A stretch of DNA of 64,000 nucleotides from Agrobacterium arsenijevicii. Lineage in GTDB: Bacteria > Pseudomonadota > Alphaproteobacteria > Rhizobiales > Rhizobiaceae. Below, one piece after another: positions 1 through 8,850 of the stretch. Each line of letters begins with the position of its first letter. Within the stretch, counting starts at the first letter, position 1. The notes below the pieces were generated by a model that ran no database searches, was not told the origin of the DNA, and saw only the letters and a program-made list of their open reading frames with translations. The translations under genes were made by a program, and so were the position numbers. The DNA is taken from positions 1 to 64,000 of the forward strand of contig JWIT01000024.1 in the NCBI GenBank assembly GCA_000949895.1. Direction: 5' to 3'.

Positions 1-88
1 CGGAGTGCGAAACAGGGCGGCGATCGATCATAATAACAATATCTTGATATTGTTATTATGATCGATCGCCGCCCTGTTTCGCACTCCG
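1..88. repeat. Perfect 43-bp inverted repeat with 2-nt centre
   Basis: Bases 1-43 are the exact reverse complement of bases 46-88, with only TT (44-45) between them. The arms begin with CGGAGTGCGAAACAGG and end in an AT-rich centre. Because the left arm starts at base 1, the palindrome may continue outside the window. Such a structure can be a cruciform, a strong hairpin, a hairpin telomere read through at a replicon end, or a fold-back artefact at a contig end. The sequence alone cannot separate these. Confidence 0.95.
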
Positions 89-1007
89 CTCCAATCAAGT
101 CTATCTCACTCATATGGTTTTTATGCATAACGATTCTCCATCTGGATCAGCAAATTCGACACAAAACTCGTATATTCACGCGCAATCGCCCCACAATACG
201 AAAATTGCAGGTCCGTAAAAGTCAATTTGCCAACGGACTCCCACCCGCCTTCGGTCGCGCGCACTTAATTCATCGCAACATATATTTTATATGTCTCTGC
301 GCTATTTATTGCATAAATATATGTTTGGGTGGCCACCAAGGTGCCAAATCGGCTTGCGCCTTCCTCCACCTCAGCAAGACGATTTCCGCCGTGATAGCTG
401 TAAACCCCATGTCAATATCCATCGCACATACCTTTCCTCTCACACCTCGCCGTTGCGACCATGTTATGGCTTCATCTCTCTTTTCCATCCGCCTTTCAGC
501 TCGATGGCATTTCAACGGGGCACTGAAAATTGCCGCCTTCAGAATGAATGACACTTATCAGTGCCCCGCCTCAGCGGCTTATGTCCATGTCAGAGCCTAT
601 CCAGCCGACAACACCATTCAGAGAAACAAACAGGCTCACCACAACCCAGCCCAATTCCCCTCCGGTTCATCGCCTGAAGGCTTCCTTTGCCAGACCCTGA
701 ATATGAAAGAGACGTCATCTCTCATAATCGGTGCCCGCATCCCTCACAGAACCGGGATATATCCGGTGATCCATGTCGAACGGAGCCAGTATAGGACAAG
801 CAGACAGGCCGGGGATGAGTGGGAAAATGAAAAACCCGGCAACCCTGCGGAACGCCCCGTAGCGCCAACCGTAATTCATTGAAATATATATGTTTAAAAA
901 AGTGGGACCGCAGCCGGCAATCAGAGGAAAACAATCGGAAAATAAAACCGTCCCCCTGAAACCCCGACCTGCATCAGTTGCAAACGGATCTCTATCGATC
1001 GACAAGT
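89..1007. other. About 0.9 kb without a recognisable gene
   Basis: Open frames cross this stretch on both strands, but none has a good ribosome-binding site, a recognisable motif or plausible composition. The longest, on the plus strand, begins inside the 1-88 palindrome. AT-rich patches with ATATAT-type runs occur near 280-325 and 880-895. A 15-bp palindrome, CCGGGATATATCCGG, lies near 753-767. I see no RNA gene. It looks like decayed or regulatory sequence downstream of the EamA gene. Confidence 0.5.
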
Positions 1008-1907
1008 TCAGCGGCGGAAAAGCCTGCCGTCTATGATGACCAGGCTGGCCAAGATCAATCCCATCCCGGCGAACTCGAACAGTTCCAACCGTTCCCCCAA
1101 AAACACCGCGCCGAGCATGATCGCGCTGACAGGCACGACTAGCGTTACCAGGGATGCGTTCGTTGCACCCGCCGAGGCAATGAGGTTGAAATATAGTATG
1201 AAAGCGAAGGCCGTAGTGAAGACGGCGAGCACCAGCACGGCCATCCATATAGGTGCGCTCGACGTGATAATTTCCGCAGGACTGTAGAAAAGGAAGACGA
1301 TCGGCACCATGAGGACTGTTGCGCCGGTAAGCTGTCCGGTTGCGACGAGCGTCGGTGTCATCTCCTTGAAGCGCTTCGCGTAGACAACGGCAAAGGCGTA
1401 AGAGATGGCCGCGCCGATAACCGCGAATTTCGCCCATGCAGGGCCGTCGAGATTGGATAGGAGGCCGGGACCGATCATGACGGCCGCCCCGGCGATTCCG
1501 AGCCCAACCCCGGCAAGCTTGGCGGCCGAGAGCTTTTCGTCGGACGTCAGCAGGTTTGCAACGAGGATCGTCCAAAGGGGCGTTGTTGTGTAAAACACGG
1601 ATGCAAGGCCAGCGCCGATCTCCGTTTGCCCGGTGAAGATCAGGGAAAAGGGAATGACATTATTGAGCAGGGCGAGGCACAAGAAGGAGCCGGGCTTGGC
1701 GAGAACAGGCGCGAAGGAAATGCCGCGCAGTCTTAACCATAGATGCAGGACCATCGCGGCGATCGATACGCGATAGAGGACGAGAGCCAACGGTGGAATC
1801 TCCGCCACGGCAATGCGGGCGAAGAAGAAGGAACCGCCCCAAAGAAAGCCCAGGAGTAGGAGCTGACCCCAATCGCTTGCCGACATCGGCCGTGAGGGTG
1901 TTGCCAT
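1008..1907 (-). CDS. EamA/DMT-family inner-membrane exporter
   Basis: A protein of about 299 residues with ten predicted hydrophobic segments and two internally similar halves, the layout of drug/metabolite transporters such as RhaT/YdcZ/EamA proteins. It should sit in the inner membrane and export a small metabolite; the substrate cannot be read from sequence. The ATG at 1907 is chosen because GGGGAAAA lies just upstream; the reading frame continues further upstream without another ribosome site. It is divergent from the XRE-cupin gene at 2091 and shares a control region with it, so that regulator probably controls this exporter. Confidence 0.85.
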   Translation of the reverse strand: MATPSRPMSASDWGQLLLLGFLWGGSFFFARIAVAEIPPLALVLYRVSIAAMVLHLWLRLRGISFAPVLAKPGSFLCLALLNNVIPFSLIFTGQTEIGAGLASVFYTTTPLWTILVANLLTSDEKLSAAKLAGVGLGIAGAAVMIGPGLLSNLDGPAWAKFAVIGAAISYAFAVVYAKRFKEMTPTLVATGQLTGATVLMVPIVFLFYSPAEIITSSAPIWMAVLVLAVFTTAFAFILYFNLIASAGATNASLVTLVVPVSAIMLGAVFLGERLELFEFAGMGLILASLVIIDGRLFRR

Positions 1908-2019
1908 GATCAACGCTTTTCCCCAACCAGAATGGCAGCGGCGCAAATCCCGGACACCAGCCTGGAATTCGTGAATGATGCTGCGTCTTATAGCGCTATT
2001 GTATTTGATTGTCGAACAT

Positions 2020-2082
2020 CGTTCGATATAATGAACGCTCGGCATTCGTTCGTCAAGTCGAACGATATATCATTATAGCGAA
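2020..2082. promoter_or_regulatory. Face-to-face promoters with inverted operator copies
   Basis: The element CGTTCGATATAATGA begins at 2020 on the plus strand, and the near copy CGTTCGCTATAATGA reads leftward from 2082. Each copy contains TATAAT, a perfect -10 box: 2027-2032 pointing to the XRE gene and 2077-2072 pointing to the EamA gene. A regulator bound to the CGTTCG elements would cover both promoters, so autoregulation plus control of the exporter is the simple reading. Confidence 0.65.
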
Positions 2083-2090
2083 CGGTAGCC

Positions 2091-2639
2091 ATGAATCCGA
2101 CAGACCTCATAGCAAGCGCCATCCGCCGGGAGCGAGAACAGTCGGGCATTAGCCTTTCCGCTCTCGCTGCTAGGGCCAATCTGGCGAAATCAACCCTGTC
2201 ACAGCTTGAGGCAGGCAAGGGGAATCCGAGCATTGAGACCTTGTGGGCGATTGCCTCGGCACTCGAAATTCCGTTCAGCTTTCTGTTCGAAAGCGCGTCT
2301 TCGCATAGCCAATTGATCCGGGCCGACGAGGGGGTGAAACTCAACTCGGACAGTTCGGATTTTTCTACGGTGCTTCTAAGTAAATGCCCTCCAGCCTGCC
2401 GACGCGATCTCTATCGCCTTACCCTTCAGCGCGGATCGATACGCAACGCCGAGCCGCATCCCAGAGGGACCATCGAGCACATAATCGTCGTCAGCGGATC
2501 GGTTCGCCTTGGCCCGGCAGGGGCTACCGCAGACATCGGCCCCGGCGACTATTATCGCTATCCAGGCGATGGCGCGCATTCCTATGAAGCTCTCTCCGAA
2601 AATGCAGTAATCTTGCTAGCCATGGAAAGCGCCCGTTAG
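2091..2639 (+). CDS. XRE-family regulator with C-terminal cupin domain
   Basis: 182 residues. Residues about 8-65 form a helix-turn-helix of the XRE type (SALAARANLAKSTLSQLEAG is the signature stretch), followed by a small cupin barrel (about 105-180) with a GxGDYYRYPxDxxHSY-like core. This architecture belongs to one-component regulators that sense a small ligand in the cupin and often control a neighbouring exporter or amino-acid gene. The divergent EamA gene and the paired operators at 2020-2082 fit that. The ligand is unknown. Confidence 0.85.
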   Translation: MNPTDLIASAIRREREQSGISLSALAARANLAKSTLSQLEAGKGNPSIETLWAIASALEIPFSFLFESASSHSQLIRADEGVKLNSDSSDFSTVLLSKCPPACRRDLYRLTLQRGSIRNAEPHPRGTIEHIIVVSGSVRLGPAGATADIGPGDYYRYPGDGAHSYEALSENAVILLAMESAR

Positions 2640-2857
2640 CGTCAGACGACCGAAGCAGAAGACTGCCGCGTTTCTACAACCTCGCCTATGGGACGCAATC
2701 AATCTCCGGGGAAAACGCCGTCATTCGATTATTGAAGTTGGCTACCGTATATCTGTGCCCCTTTAATGTTCAGGGGCCAATATGATGGAACGTTGCATCG
2801 CATTCACCCCTAACATCAAAACCGGAGAAGCGCTCCCATTCAAAAACATTAATCTTA

Positions 2858-2871
2858 GTTGCAGCTGTAAC
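2858..2871. promoter_or_regulatory. vir-box-like palindrome GTTGCAGCTGTAAC
   Basis: Fits the Agrobacterium vir-box form TTNCANNTGNAA, with CAGCTG instead of CAATTG at the centre. The identical 14-mer occurs at 14164-14177, and close variants precede virB1, virE1, virF-like and other genes here. It lies about 105 bp upstream of the gene at 2977, which suggests VirG control of that gene. The rest of 2640-2976 shows no gene. Confidence 0.7.
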
Positions 2872-2976
2872 AACCCATGAAAAATGAGATGAAATAAGCA
2901 TTTCACACAATTAATATTTCCGGAAAATAGTCACTTCCAATGTCCTCTCTGGATGTATCTGAAGGATAAATTTCTC

Positions 2977-4158
2977 ATGAGTGGAGAGCAATTGTCGCTG
3001 GACGATATCAGACGCACTATGAGGGAGAATCTGAACAAGGGCCCGCTTGATATACAAAGAGAACAATACGAAAGACGTCTCGCGCAAGAGGAGGCAGACA
3101 GGATTGCCGCCAATATTCCGAATCAACTGTGGGGGCAGCAAGAGTTCCTCAGGCGCAACATACCTGATGCATTGATCGACCAAAGAATCGACAGCCGCCG
3201 AAAAGCAGAGGGCATCCCAGAAAATACGCAAACCGAGCTCCCCGCCCAAAGGGCAAAGGCAAGGGTGAACGAAAGGACGGAGCTCACCAAAGAGCTTCTA
3301 ACAGAGACGTTTGGCCCAGACGCAATGAAACGGTATTACATAAATGTTCCAGGGGCTGACTGGCACAGTCATGTTGCCGATCTGAATCTTAATGTTAGGG
3401 ACCGCGTTGACTATGAAGCGAAGTCGACAGGATACGAGTTCAGCACAAAAGAGTTGAATGAGGCGGAAGCCATAGAAAATATACGCTTGATCAACCGCGA
3501 CGGAAGCCATGGGTCTTCAGATGAAGAAATCAAGCGACATATTGCAACAGCAAGACAAAATGGCAACTGGCCGCCGCCGGAACTTCATTCCGGTCCCGGA
3601 TCCACACCGAGACCGCCAAATTATTCTTATACCCACTTCAAGGAAGCCTGTACCCGCATCGCTAGCCATGACAATTCCAGAAATGGCCATACAGGCAACT
3701 CGTCGGCAGTCGATAAACATCCGCCGACGTCAAGCCCAGAGGTGCCGTATTCGCGTCGTGGGGGACCTCTCCGGACGCTTCAGGCACGACAACCATATGC
3801 ACCGCCGATACCAATGCAAGCGGAACAACATCGTGTAAATGATCGCGAAGAAGGCAGGCTGCCCCAGCTAGAGAAGCAACGTTTTAGAGATCTGTTCAAG
3901 GGCATTCTAAAGAGAGTCTCCAACAAAATAATGGGTGAAGGCAAACAAGAACCTTCGCCTGAAATACGTGCGCCGCCGCCCTCTGCAATGGTGCCTGTCG
4001 CGCATGCGCGCGCAGCGCAGGATGCGTCTCTCCGAAATGCCAACGCATTGACTCGTGACCTTTCTTCTCTTGAAACATCCAACGCAAGATCTGCGCGCGC
4101 GGCGATGATTGAAAGCCGTAGCCGGGAAGAGCGAGGGATATCCGCGCTGTCGCGATAA
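2977..4158 (+). CDS. Candidate VirB/D4-translocated protein, unknown function
   Basis: 393 residues, hydrophilic, with no signal peptide or membrane segment. Start ATG 2977 is preferred over ATG 2953 because GAAGGA precedes it at good spacing. The middle (about 210-300) is proline-rich. Near 305-315 is a basic amphipathic stretch, LFKGILKRVSNK, whose KRVSN core recurs in the candidate effector at 38698-39666. The C-terminus (ESRSREERGISALSR) is arginine-rich and spaced like the RxxxxxxxRxRxR transport signal known from VirF and VirE2. A vir-box-like palindrome lies upstream. The vir box plus the tail make a translocated substrate likely; the biochemical role is unknown. Confidence 0.65.
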   Translation: MSGEQLSLDDIRRTMRENLNKGPLDIQREQYERRLAQEEADRIAANIPNQLWGQQEFLRRNIPDALIDQRIDSRRKAEGIPENTQTELPAQRAKARVNERTELTKELLTETFGPDAMKRYYINVPGADWHSHVADLNLNVRDRVDYEAKSTGYEFSTKELNEAEAIENIRLINRDGSHGSSDEEIKRHIATARQNGNWPPPELHSGPGSTPRPPNYSYTHFKEACTRIASHDNSRNGHTGNSSAVDKHPPTSSPEVPYSRRGGPLRTLQARQPYAPPIPMQAEQHRVNDREEGRLPQLEKQRFRDLFKGILKRVSNKIMGEGKQEPSPEIRAPPPSAMVPVAHARAAQDASLRNANALTRDLSSLETSNARSARAAMIESRSREERGISALSR

Positions 4159-4460
4159 TCCCGGATTGCCAGCCAAGCGTAATTCTTGAAATCAATAAGG
4201 CTCTGACCGACGATCAAAAATGGTTTCTGATATCCTGGAGTGGAGTGCCTTTTCAAAACCGCATGTCTCCACGTTCATCGTGGAACAGGGGCAGTACAGG
4301 TCAGATAAACGGGGAGAAAAACATCCAAGCCACGCCGGAAGCCCAATTCTTCCAAAGCCTTAAAGGATCAAATCGTTCGATGATCGACAAGCGGGTTAAC
4401 GGCCGTCGTACTAAAGGCAATTGAGCCTAGCAGACGGCCGTCAGCTCGCTTTAAGCCAGG
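4159..4460 (+). other. Intergenic; one short arginine-rich open frame
   Basis: Between the candidate effector and the metalloprotease gene. A 53-codon frame (4263-4424, ATG start) encodes a small basic peptide ending SMIDKRVNGRRTKGN. Its frame is open leftward into the end of the preceding gene in another phase, without a start. There is no clear ribosome site and I do not recognise the peptide. It could be chance, or the remnant of a longer C-terminal extension lost by frameshift. Confidence 0.25.
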
Positions 4461-5477
4461 CTACTCACAAGCGACGATGCTGAGTAACCAAGGAGACGTG
4501 TTGCCCTGGTTCGCAACAATGTTGACTTTGCTCTTGGTTGACTCCTCAAGACGAGCCCCCAAACGCTGGGCTTCAGCCCATTCCGGATGTTGTTGGTCTG
4601 CTACGATATTAATACGTTGCTCCCCGTCCAGTTTTTCGGGAAAAGGTACTGCTCGATTGCGCAGGCGGCCAATCGCCCCCTGGGTGGCAATAAGCTCAGA
4701 CGCTTCCGTTACCAGCGCCGATTTCCCCTGATCGCGGCAGTAGAATAGATCGACATCGACGTATTCTGGGCGAATCAGGCCAATGATTTTCTCCTTTTCG
4801 CCTAAATCCGCTCTCAAAATCTGAAGCCTCTCTCTAACAACTTTCTGTTCGTCAGGAGTGATGATTGATTTCGGATCAAATCGCGTGGCGATATCCCCCT
4901 CATGGTACTTTCGTCCACGCATATTATGGTCGATGGTGTCCCTACTCCAATTGTTTGGCGGTCCACTCAGGTAGCTGTAAATCACATCGAAATTGAATTC
5001 ACTCTCGCATGACTGGAGTGAATGTTGATGCTCATGATTAAAACCCAATGCATGACCGAATTCATGTAAAACAATTCGGCGAAACTCCTCTTGCGCCGGT
5101 GGCGATACGTCAAATCGAGCCAAATTCAGGCTTTGTTCGTGTTGGCCGTATACTATAATACTGTCTTGACCAACGAGCGACCAATATCCCTTGTGCGCAA
5201 ATCCTACGCGTATCTCATTGTAGCCGTTACGTGTGCACAAACGAGGATTATTCAGGTCGCCAAAATCAAAGCGGACCTTAACGTCGACTTGATGCCACTC
5301 CCTCGCAATCTTCGCAATTTGTCGTCTTACGGATACCGGACCTCCAAAGAAGCATACTCGAAGCGGTTCGACTGCATTCCACCGTTTTGAACCGGGGATA
5401 AAGCCTTGGTCCACTAAACCGCCGGTCACCTGCTCAAACGCGTCCAGCTCCAGACGACGTGCGATGTAGTCGGGCAT
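4461..5477 (-). CDS. Zinc metalloprotease, HEFGHALGFNHEHQ type
   Basis: 338 residues. Residues about 137-151 carry HEFGHALGFNHEHQ, the long zinc-binding motif HExxHxxGxxH of metzincins, with the catalytic Glu after the first His. This resembles astacin/M12-like or Tiki-type bacterial peptidases with a HEHQ tail. No signal peptide is evident, so it is either cytoplasmic, secreted by a non-Sec route, or misannotated at the N-terminus. The C-terminal third has no recognised domain. It lacks the arginine-rich tail of the candidate T4SS substrates. It stands alone on the minus strand, and its role in this region is unknown. Confidence 0.75.
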   Translation of the reverse strand: MPDYIARRLELDAFEQVTGGLVDQGFIPGSKRWNAVEPLRVCFFGGPVSVRRQIAKIAREWHQVDVKVRFDFGDLNNPRLCTRNGYNEIRVGFAHKGYWSLVGQDSIIVYGQHEQSLNLARFDVSPPAQEEFRRIVLHEFGHALGFNHEHQHSLQSCESEFNFDVIYSYLSGPPNNWSRDTIDHNMRGRKYHEGDIATRFDPKSIITPDEQKVVRERLQILRADLGEKEKIIGLIRPEYVDVDLFYCRDQGKSALVTEASELIATQGAIGRLRNRAVPFPEKLDGEQRINIVADQQHPEWAEAQRLGARLEESTKSKVNIVANQGNTSPWLLSIVACE

Positions 5478-5501
5478 GATCTCAATGTCGTTTTCTGGCG
5501 T

Positions 5502-5786
5502 TTGAGCCTGCGGCGCAGTGTTTCAAGTAATCGCAGCCAGGCGGTTCGGCTACCCAAAGCCGTCGCTCTGCCAGAGGACATGAAGCGCGTCGATATCGTT
5601 GCCGCCGGCCGGACTCGGATTATCGCTTCTGCGGGTGAGGCGTCGGACAGCTGGTTTGAAGGCGAAGCAGTCACATCTGATTTCATGAGCGAACGTGATC
5701 AGCCAGCCGTGCAGGAGTGCGAGGCGTTCTGCGCGAAGCGTTTAATCGCCATTCCGGTCAACTGCGCATCAGCTCCGTCAGCTTGA
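5502..5786 (+). pseudogene. VapB-type antitoxin, fused by deletion
   Basis: The N-terminal part contains NRSQAVRLPK, the DNA-binding SpoVT/AbrB-like signature of VapB antitoxins, followed by the usual SWF-G and MSERDQPAVQE tail that normally ends VapB. Here the stop is missing: the frame runs on through sequence that belongs to vapC in another phase. This indicates a deletion across the vapB stop and vapC start. The antitoxin part may still be expressed. The real start is uncertain because no strong ribosome site is visible. Confidence 0.6.
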
Positions 5787-6064
5787 TGGAACTAATCTAT
5801 GGTGCAGAGAAGTCGGTAGCTCCAGAACGAAACCTGTCCGTCATAGAAGGTTTTGCCGCTCGGCTGGAGGTGCTTTCAGCCACAAGTCATACCGACCAGT
5901 TACGCGCCGAGCTTGCTCGCAGCGGAACCCCAATCGGTCCTTATGTCCAGCTGATCGCGGGTCATGTGCGTTCAATGGAGTTGATACTGGTCACAAACAA
6001 TCGGCGCGAGTTTGATCGCATACCTGGCTTGCGTGTGGAAGACTGGACGGTTTCTGCGTTTTAG
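5717..6064 (+). pseudogene. vapC PIN-domain toxin, N-terminally truncated
   Basis: The frame matches the body of a VapC toxin: REAFNRHSGQLRISSVSLMELIYGAEKS, then ERNLSVIEGFAARLEVL, and the end LILVTNNRREFDRIPGLRVEDW. The family normally begins with MLxYxLDTN, carrying the first catalytic Asp. That segment of about 20 residues is absent, and the frame starts at an unconvincing GTG. The ribonuclease should therefore be inactive. It is a relic of a plasmid-stabilising toxin-antitoxin pair next to repABC. Confidence 0.75.
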
Positions 6065-6527
6065 TGAGTGACAGTGTTTTGATAAGCCGCTTCGCGATCA
6101 GGGTGGATAATCGGGGAGCGTCGATACGCTTTAGATCGTCCAGCAACCTTTCAGAGGCGACACTCGCGGCTTAGGCATCGGACTCGACCTCATTGGTCAG
6201 CCAAGGGACCTGTTGCAAAGCGAATCTGTCAGCTTCCAGCATCCTTATTCGTTTAAGCGCCATCGTTCGGCACTAGACACCCCTTTACCGCCAAATAGCT
6301 GAGCATCAGAGGTTTTGAACAGGCCTCTCCTGCCCCTGCGCATTACCCGAAATATTGCCGATTATGACAACTGAAACGCGATGTAGTTTGTCACAAAATG
6401 CGAATCGATGTATCGGTGTAACTACGCAAAAAAGAAGAAGTATCGTTTTTTTGCGAAACAATGCGAGAATTAAGGATTCGTTAACGCTGTTGGCGCTTAG
6501 TTCCTCCAAGCGGATGAGGATAGAATC
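6065..6527. other. Leader region of repABC, no gene
   Basis: About 460 bp separate the vapC remnant from repA. No convincing coding frame is seen. GGGACCTGTTGCAAAG near 6207-6222 recalls the terminal repeats of IS6-family elements and may be an IS scar. The AT-rich stretch 6410-6490 just before repA is the likely site of the repABC promoter and of RepA/RepB autoregulation, but I could not pick a single promoter with confidence. Confidence 0.4.
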
Positions 6528-7706
6528 GTGAACCGACATTTAAGCAGCCTTGATTTTATGCAGAATTTCGCAAGCAAGCTCGATCTTGCGTTGCAGAATC
6601 TCACCTTTGCACAATATCCCCCGGATGCGAGACGGGAGATGAGAAAGTTCTCGTCGGCCGAAGTCGCTTCGCTTCTGGATGTTTCTGAAGCTTACATTCG
6701 CCAGATCGTTCTCAAAGAGAAGGGTCCGGCACCGGAGGTTACCGTTAATGGCCGCCGTATGTATTCGCTGGAACAAATCCTTGAACTAAGATTGATGCTG
6801 GCTGAGAAAGGCCGCAAGAAGTGGATGAACCCCCGGCGTGTTTCAGGGGAAGAATGCCAGATAATCGCGGTGACAAACTTCAAGGGTGGCTCAAGCAAAA
6901 CCTCTACAACGATTCACCTGGGACACTATCTAGCGCTGAAGGGCTATCGTGTTCTCGCAGTAGACCTAGATCCACAGGCATCATTAACCAGTCTGCACGG
7001 CAATTTGCCGAACTTCGATCCCCGTCAGGATGACACCCTGTACGCAGCAATCCGATTCGAGGAGCAGAGGCCCACGGCCGAGCTGATTAATAAAACGCAT
7101 ATTCCCGGATTTGACGTCATCTGTGCCGGCCTTGAACTGACGGAGTTTGAAACCGCTGTCGCGTTGGAAATGCGCAAGAGCGGCGGGACCAGCTTTCTGC
7201 TCAGGGTTTCCCAAGCTTTGGAACAGGTGGCGGAGGATTATGACGTCATCCTGATCGATTCCGCCCCATCCCTAAACTTCCTTACCCTGTCATCGCTGAC
7301 TGCGGCAACTGGTGTCTTGATCCCGGTGCCGGCGCATATGCTGGACGTCGATTCGACCGGCAAGTTTCTGGAACTCGCCGGCTCCTACATGAAGATACTG
7401 AGCGACATGGGAGCGGCAGCCCACTGGGACTTCGCAAAATTCCTTGTCACCAAATTTGAGCCGAACGACCACCCGCAGGCGAACATGACAGCGCTGATGC
7501 GCCAGGTTTTTGGCGAGGACCTGTTGTTGAACATGGTGATGAAATCCACGGCTGTGGCCGACGCCCTGACCTGGAAACAAAGCCTCTATGAAGTTCAGCG
7601 CTCGCGCTTTTCGTCTCCGAAAACTTATGACCGGGCGATGGAATCCCTGAACGCTGCGAATAGCGAAATTGAGAAACTACTCTGGACGGCATGGGGACGC
7701 GAATGA
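6528..7706 (+). CDS. repA: Plasmid partition ATPase RepA (ParA type)
   Basis: 392 residues. An N-terminal helix-turn-helix (about 40-80, with SSAEVASLLDVSEAYIRQ) precedes a ParA ATPase domain with the deviant Walker A FKGGSSKTSTT (about 121-131), a DLDPQASL motif and DYDVILIDSAPSL as Walker B. In repABC plasmids, RepA with RepB and parS segregates the plasmid and represses the operon. GTG 6528 is chosen because GAGG lies at proper distance; an ATG at 6558 has no ribosome site. The stop overlaps the repB start (ATGA), typical of translational coupling. Confidence 0.95.
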   Translation: MNRHLSSLDFMQNFASKLDLALQNLTFAQYPPDARREMRKFSSAEVASLLDVSEAYIRQIVLKEKGPAPEVTVNGRRMYSLEQILELRLMLAEKGRKKWMNPRRVSGEECQIIAVTNFKGGSSKTSTTIHLGHYLALKGYRVLAVDLDPQASLTSLHGNLPNFDPRQDDTLYAAIRFEEQRPTAELINKTHIPGFDVICAGLELTEFETAVALEMRKSGGTSFLLRVSQALEQVAEDYDVILIDSAPSLNFLTLSSLTAATGVLIPVPAHMLDVDSTGKFLELAGSYMKILSDMGAAAHWDFAKFLVTKFEPNDHPQANMTALMRQVFGEDLLLNMVMKSTAVADALTWKQSLYEVQRSRFSSPKTYDRAMESLNAANSEIEKLLWTAWGRE

Positions 7707-8695
7707 GCAGAAAAGATTCCCATGAGCTATTCACCAATCTTCTTGCTCAGCAAGATCGCCAGACAACCAATGCGGCGCATAAAACCGCCTCCCCTCACCT
7801 TCTGAAGGTCGCGGCTGGCGTTCGCCAGATTCATGAGAAAGGCGAGGCGCTCGAAAAACTATTGGCTGAAGGCGAGCGCATTATTGAGGTTGCGCCCGAT
7901 GAGGTTGCGCCGTCTTCCTTGCAGGATCGCTTCGACGGATCCTATGACGAAGCGGCGATTGAAGAAATCATTCGCTCCATGAGGGAAAGCGGCCAGATAG
8001 TGCCTGGCCTTGTCCGCCCCTCAAAAACGGGAGACAAGCCTTATCAGATCGTGTTCGGTCGTAGACGATTGGCTGCAGCACAGAAGCTCGGTATCAAGTT
8101 TCGAGCAATATTACGCGATCTGACCGACGAGCAAGCGATCATCTTCCAGGGCGAAGAAAACACCAATCGTAACGATCTCTCGTTCATTGAAAAATGTGTT
8201 TTTGCCTTGCTTCAGGAACGAGCGGGCTACAAGCGGGATACGATCGCCGCCTCTCTCTCCACGGGCAAATCGCATGTCTCAGAGATGCTTCAAATCGCCG
8301 ACTCGATCCCTCAGGAAACATTGATACTTGTCGGACGCTCCCCCGATATCGGGCGACGCAGGTGGGTTGAATTTCACAAATGCTGGATTGCACGCGAGGA
8401 CAGTGCGGATGTTATCAAGTCGGCACTTGAGGCAAGCGATGTCGCCGGCGGCGAGCGTTTTTCCCTCGCACTGGCCGCGCTTAACGCAAAATCAGCGCCA
8501 GTTAAGGAGCCAACGGCCAAGAACGAGATCATTTTAGACGGCGCCGCACTGGCAACGATAACCTACTCAAAATCCGGCACTAAACTGGCGTTTTCGAAAG
8601 TCGTACCGTCTGAATTTGTCGAGTTTCTCGGCGAGAAACTATCTTCGTTGCATCAAGAGTTTCTGATGCGAGAGAAAATCAACAAAGAAGGATAA
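7703..8695 (+). CDS. repB: Partition protein RepB (ParB type)
   Basis: 330 residues, starting at the ATG that overlaps the repA stop. The ParB N-domain is seen at about 70-160 (QIVPGLVRP, FGRRRLAAAQKLG, ENTNRNDLS), followed by the helix-turn-helix central domain (YKRDTIAASLSTGKSHVSEMLQIA). RepB binds parS palindromes, two of which lie at 10354 and 10527, and is the centromere-binding partner of RepA. It is the second gene of the operon, followed by the 155-bp repB-repC spacer that carries the antisense RNA. Confidence 0.95.
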   Translation: MSRKDSHELFTNLLAQQDRQTTNAAHKTASPHLLKVAAGVRQIHEKGEALEKLLAEGERIIEVAPDEVAPSSLQDRFDGSYDEAAIEEIIRSMRESGQIVPGLVRPSKTGDKPYQIVFGRRRLAAAQKLGIKFRAILRDLTDEQAIIFQGEENTNRNDLSFIEKCVFALLQERAGYKRDTIAASLSTGKSHVSEMLQIADSIPQETLILVGRSPDIGRRRWVEFHKCWIAREDSADVIKSALEASDVAGGERFSLALAALNAKSAPVKEPTAKNEIILDGAALATITYSKSGTKLAFSKVVPSEFVEFLGEKLSSLHQEFLMREKINKEG

Positions 8696-8700
8696 CCCGC

Positions 8701-8835
8701 AAAAGAAAAAGGCCCCCAAACGTTTCCGTCGTGGAAGCCCTTCTCACATCCTTAAGCAAGACAGAGAATCGCATTTTCACGTAAGTCAGTCAAGAGTCTT
8801 TGGCATCGTTTTGGTGATCGAATTTCTTTTGCCTA
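8701..8835 (-). ncRNA. Counter-transcribed RNA of repABC (predicted)
   Basis: The repB-repC spacer has the layout of the antisense RNA that limits RepC synthesis in this plasmid family. Reading the minus strand, bases 8742-8711 form a GC-rich hairpin (AGGGCTTCC pairing with GGGGGCCT, with wobble pairs) followed by TTTTTCTTTT at 8710-8701, a good intrinsic terminator. The promoter, and thus the 5' end, is only estimated. It would set copy number and incompatibility. Confidence 0.6.
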
Positions 8836-8850
8836 TTGATAGGTGAAAAA

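Noticed and set aside
58..882. Long plus-strand open frame of 274 codons
   Set aside because: Starts inside the 1-88 palindrome, has no ribosome site, no recognisable domain and unusual composition.
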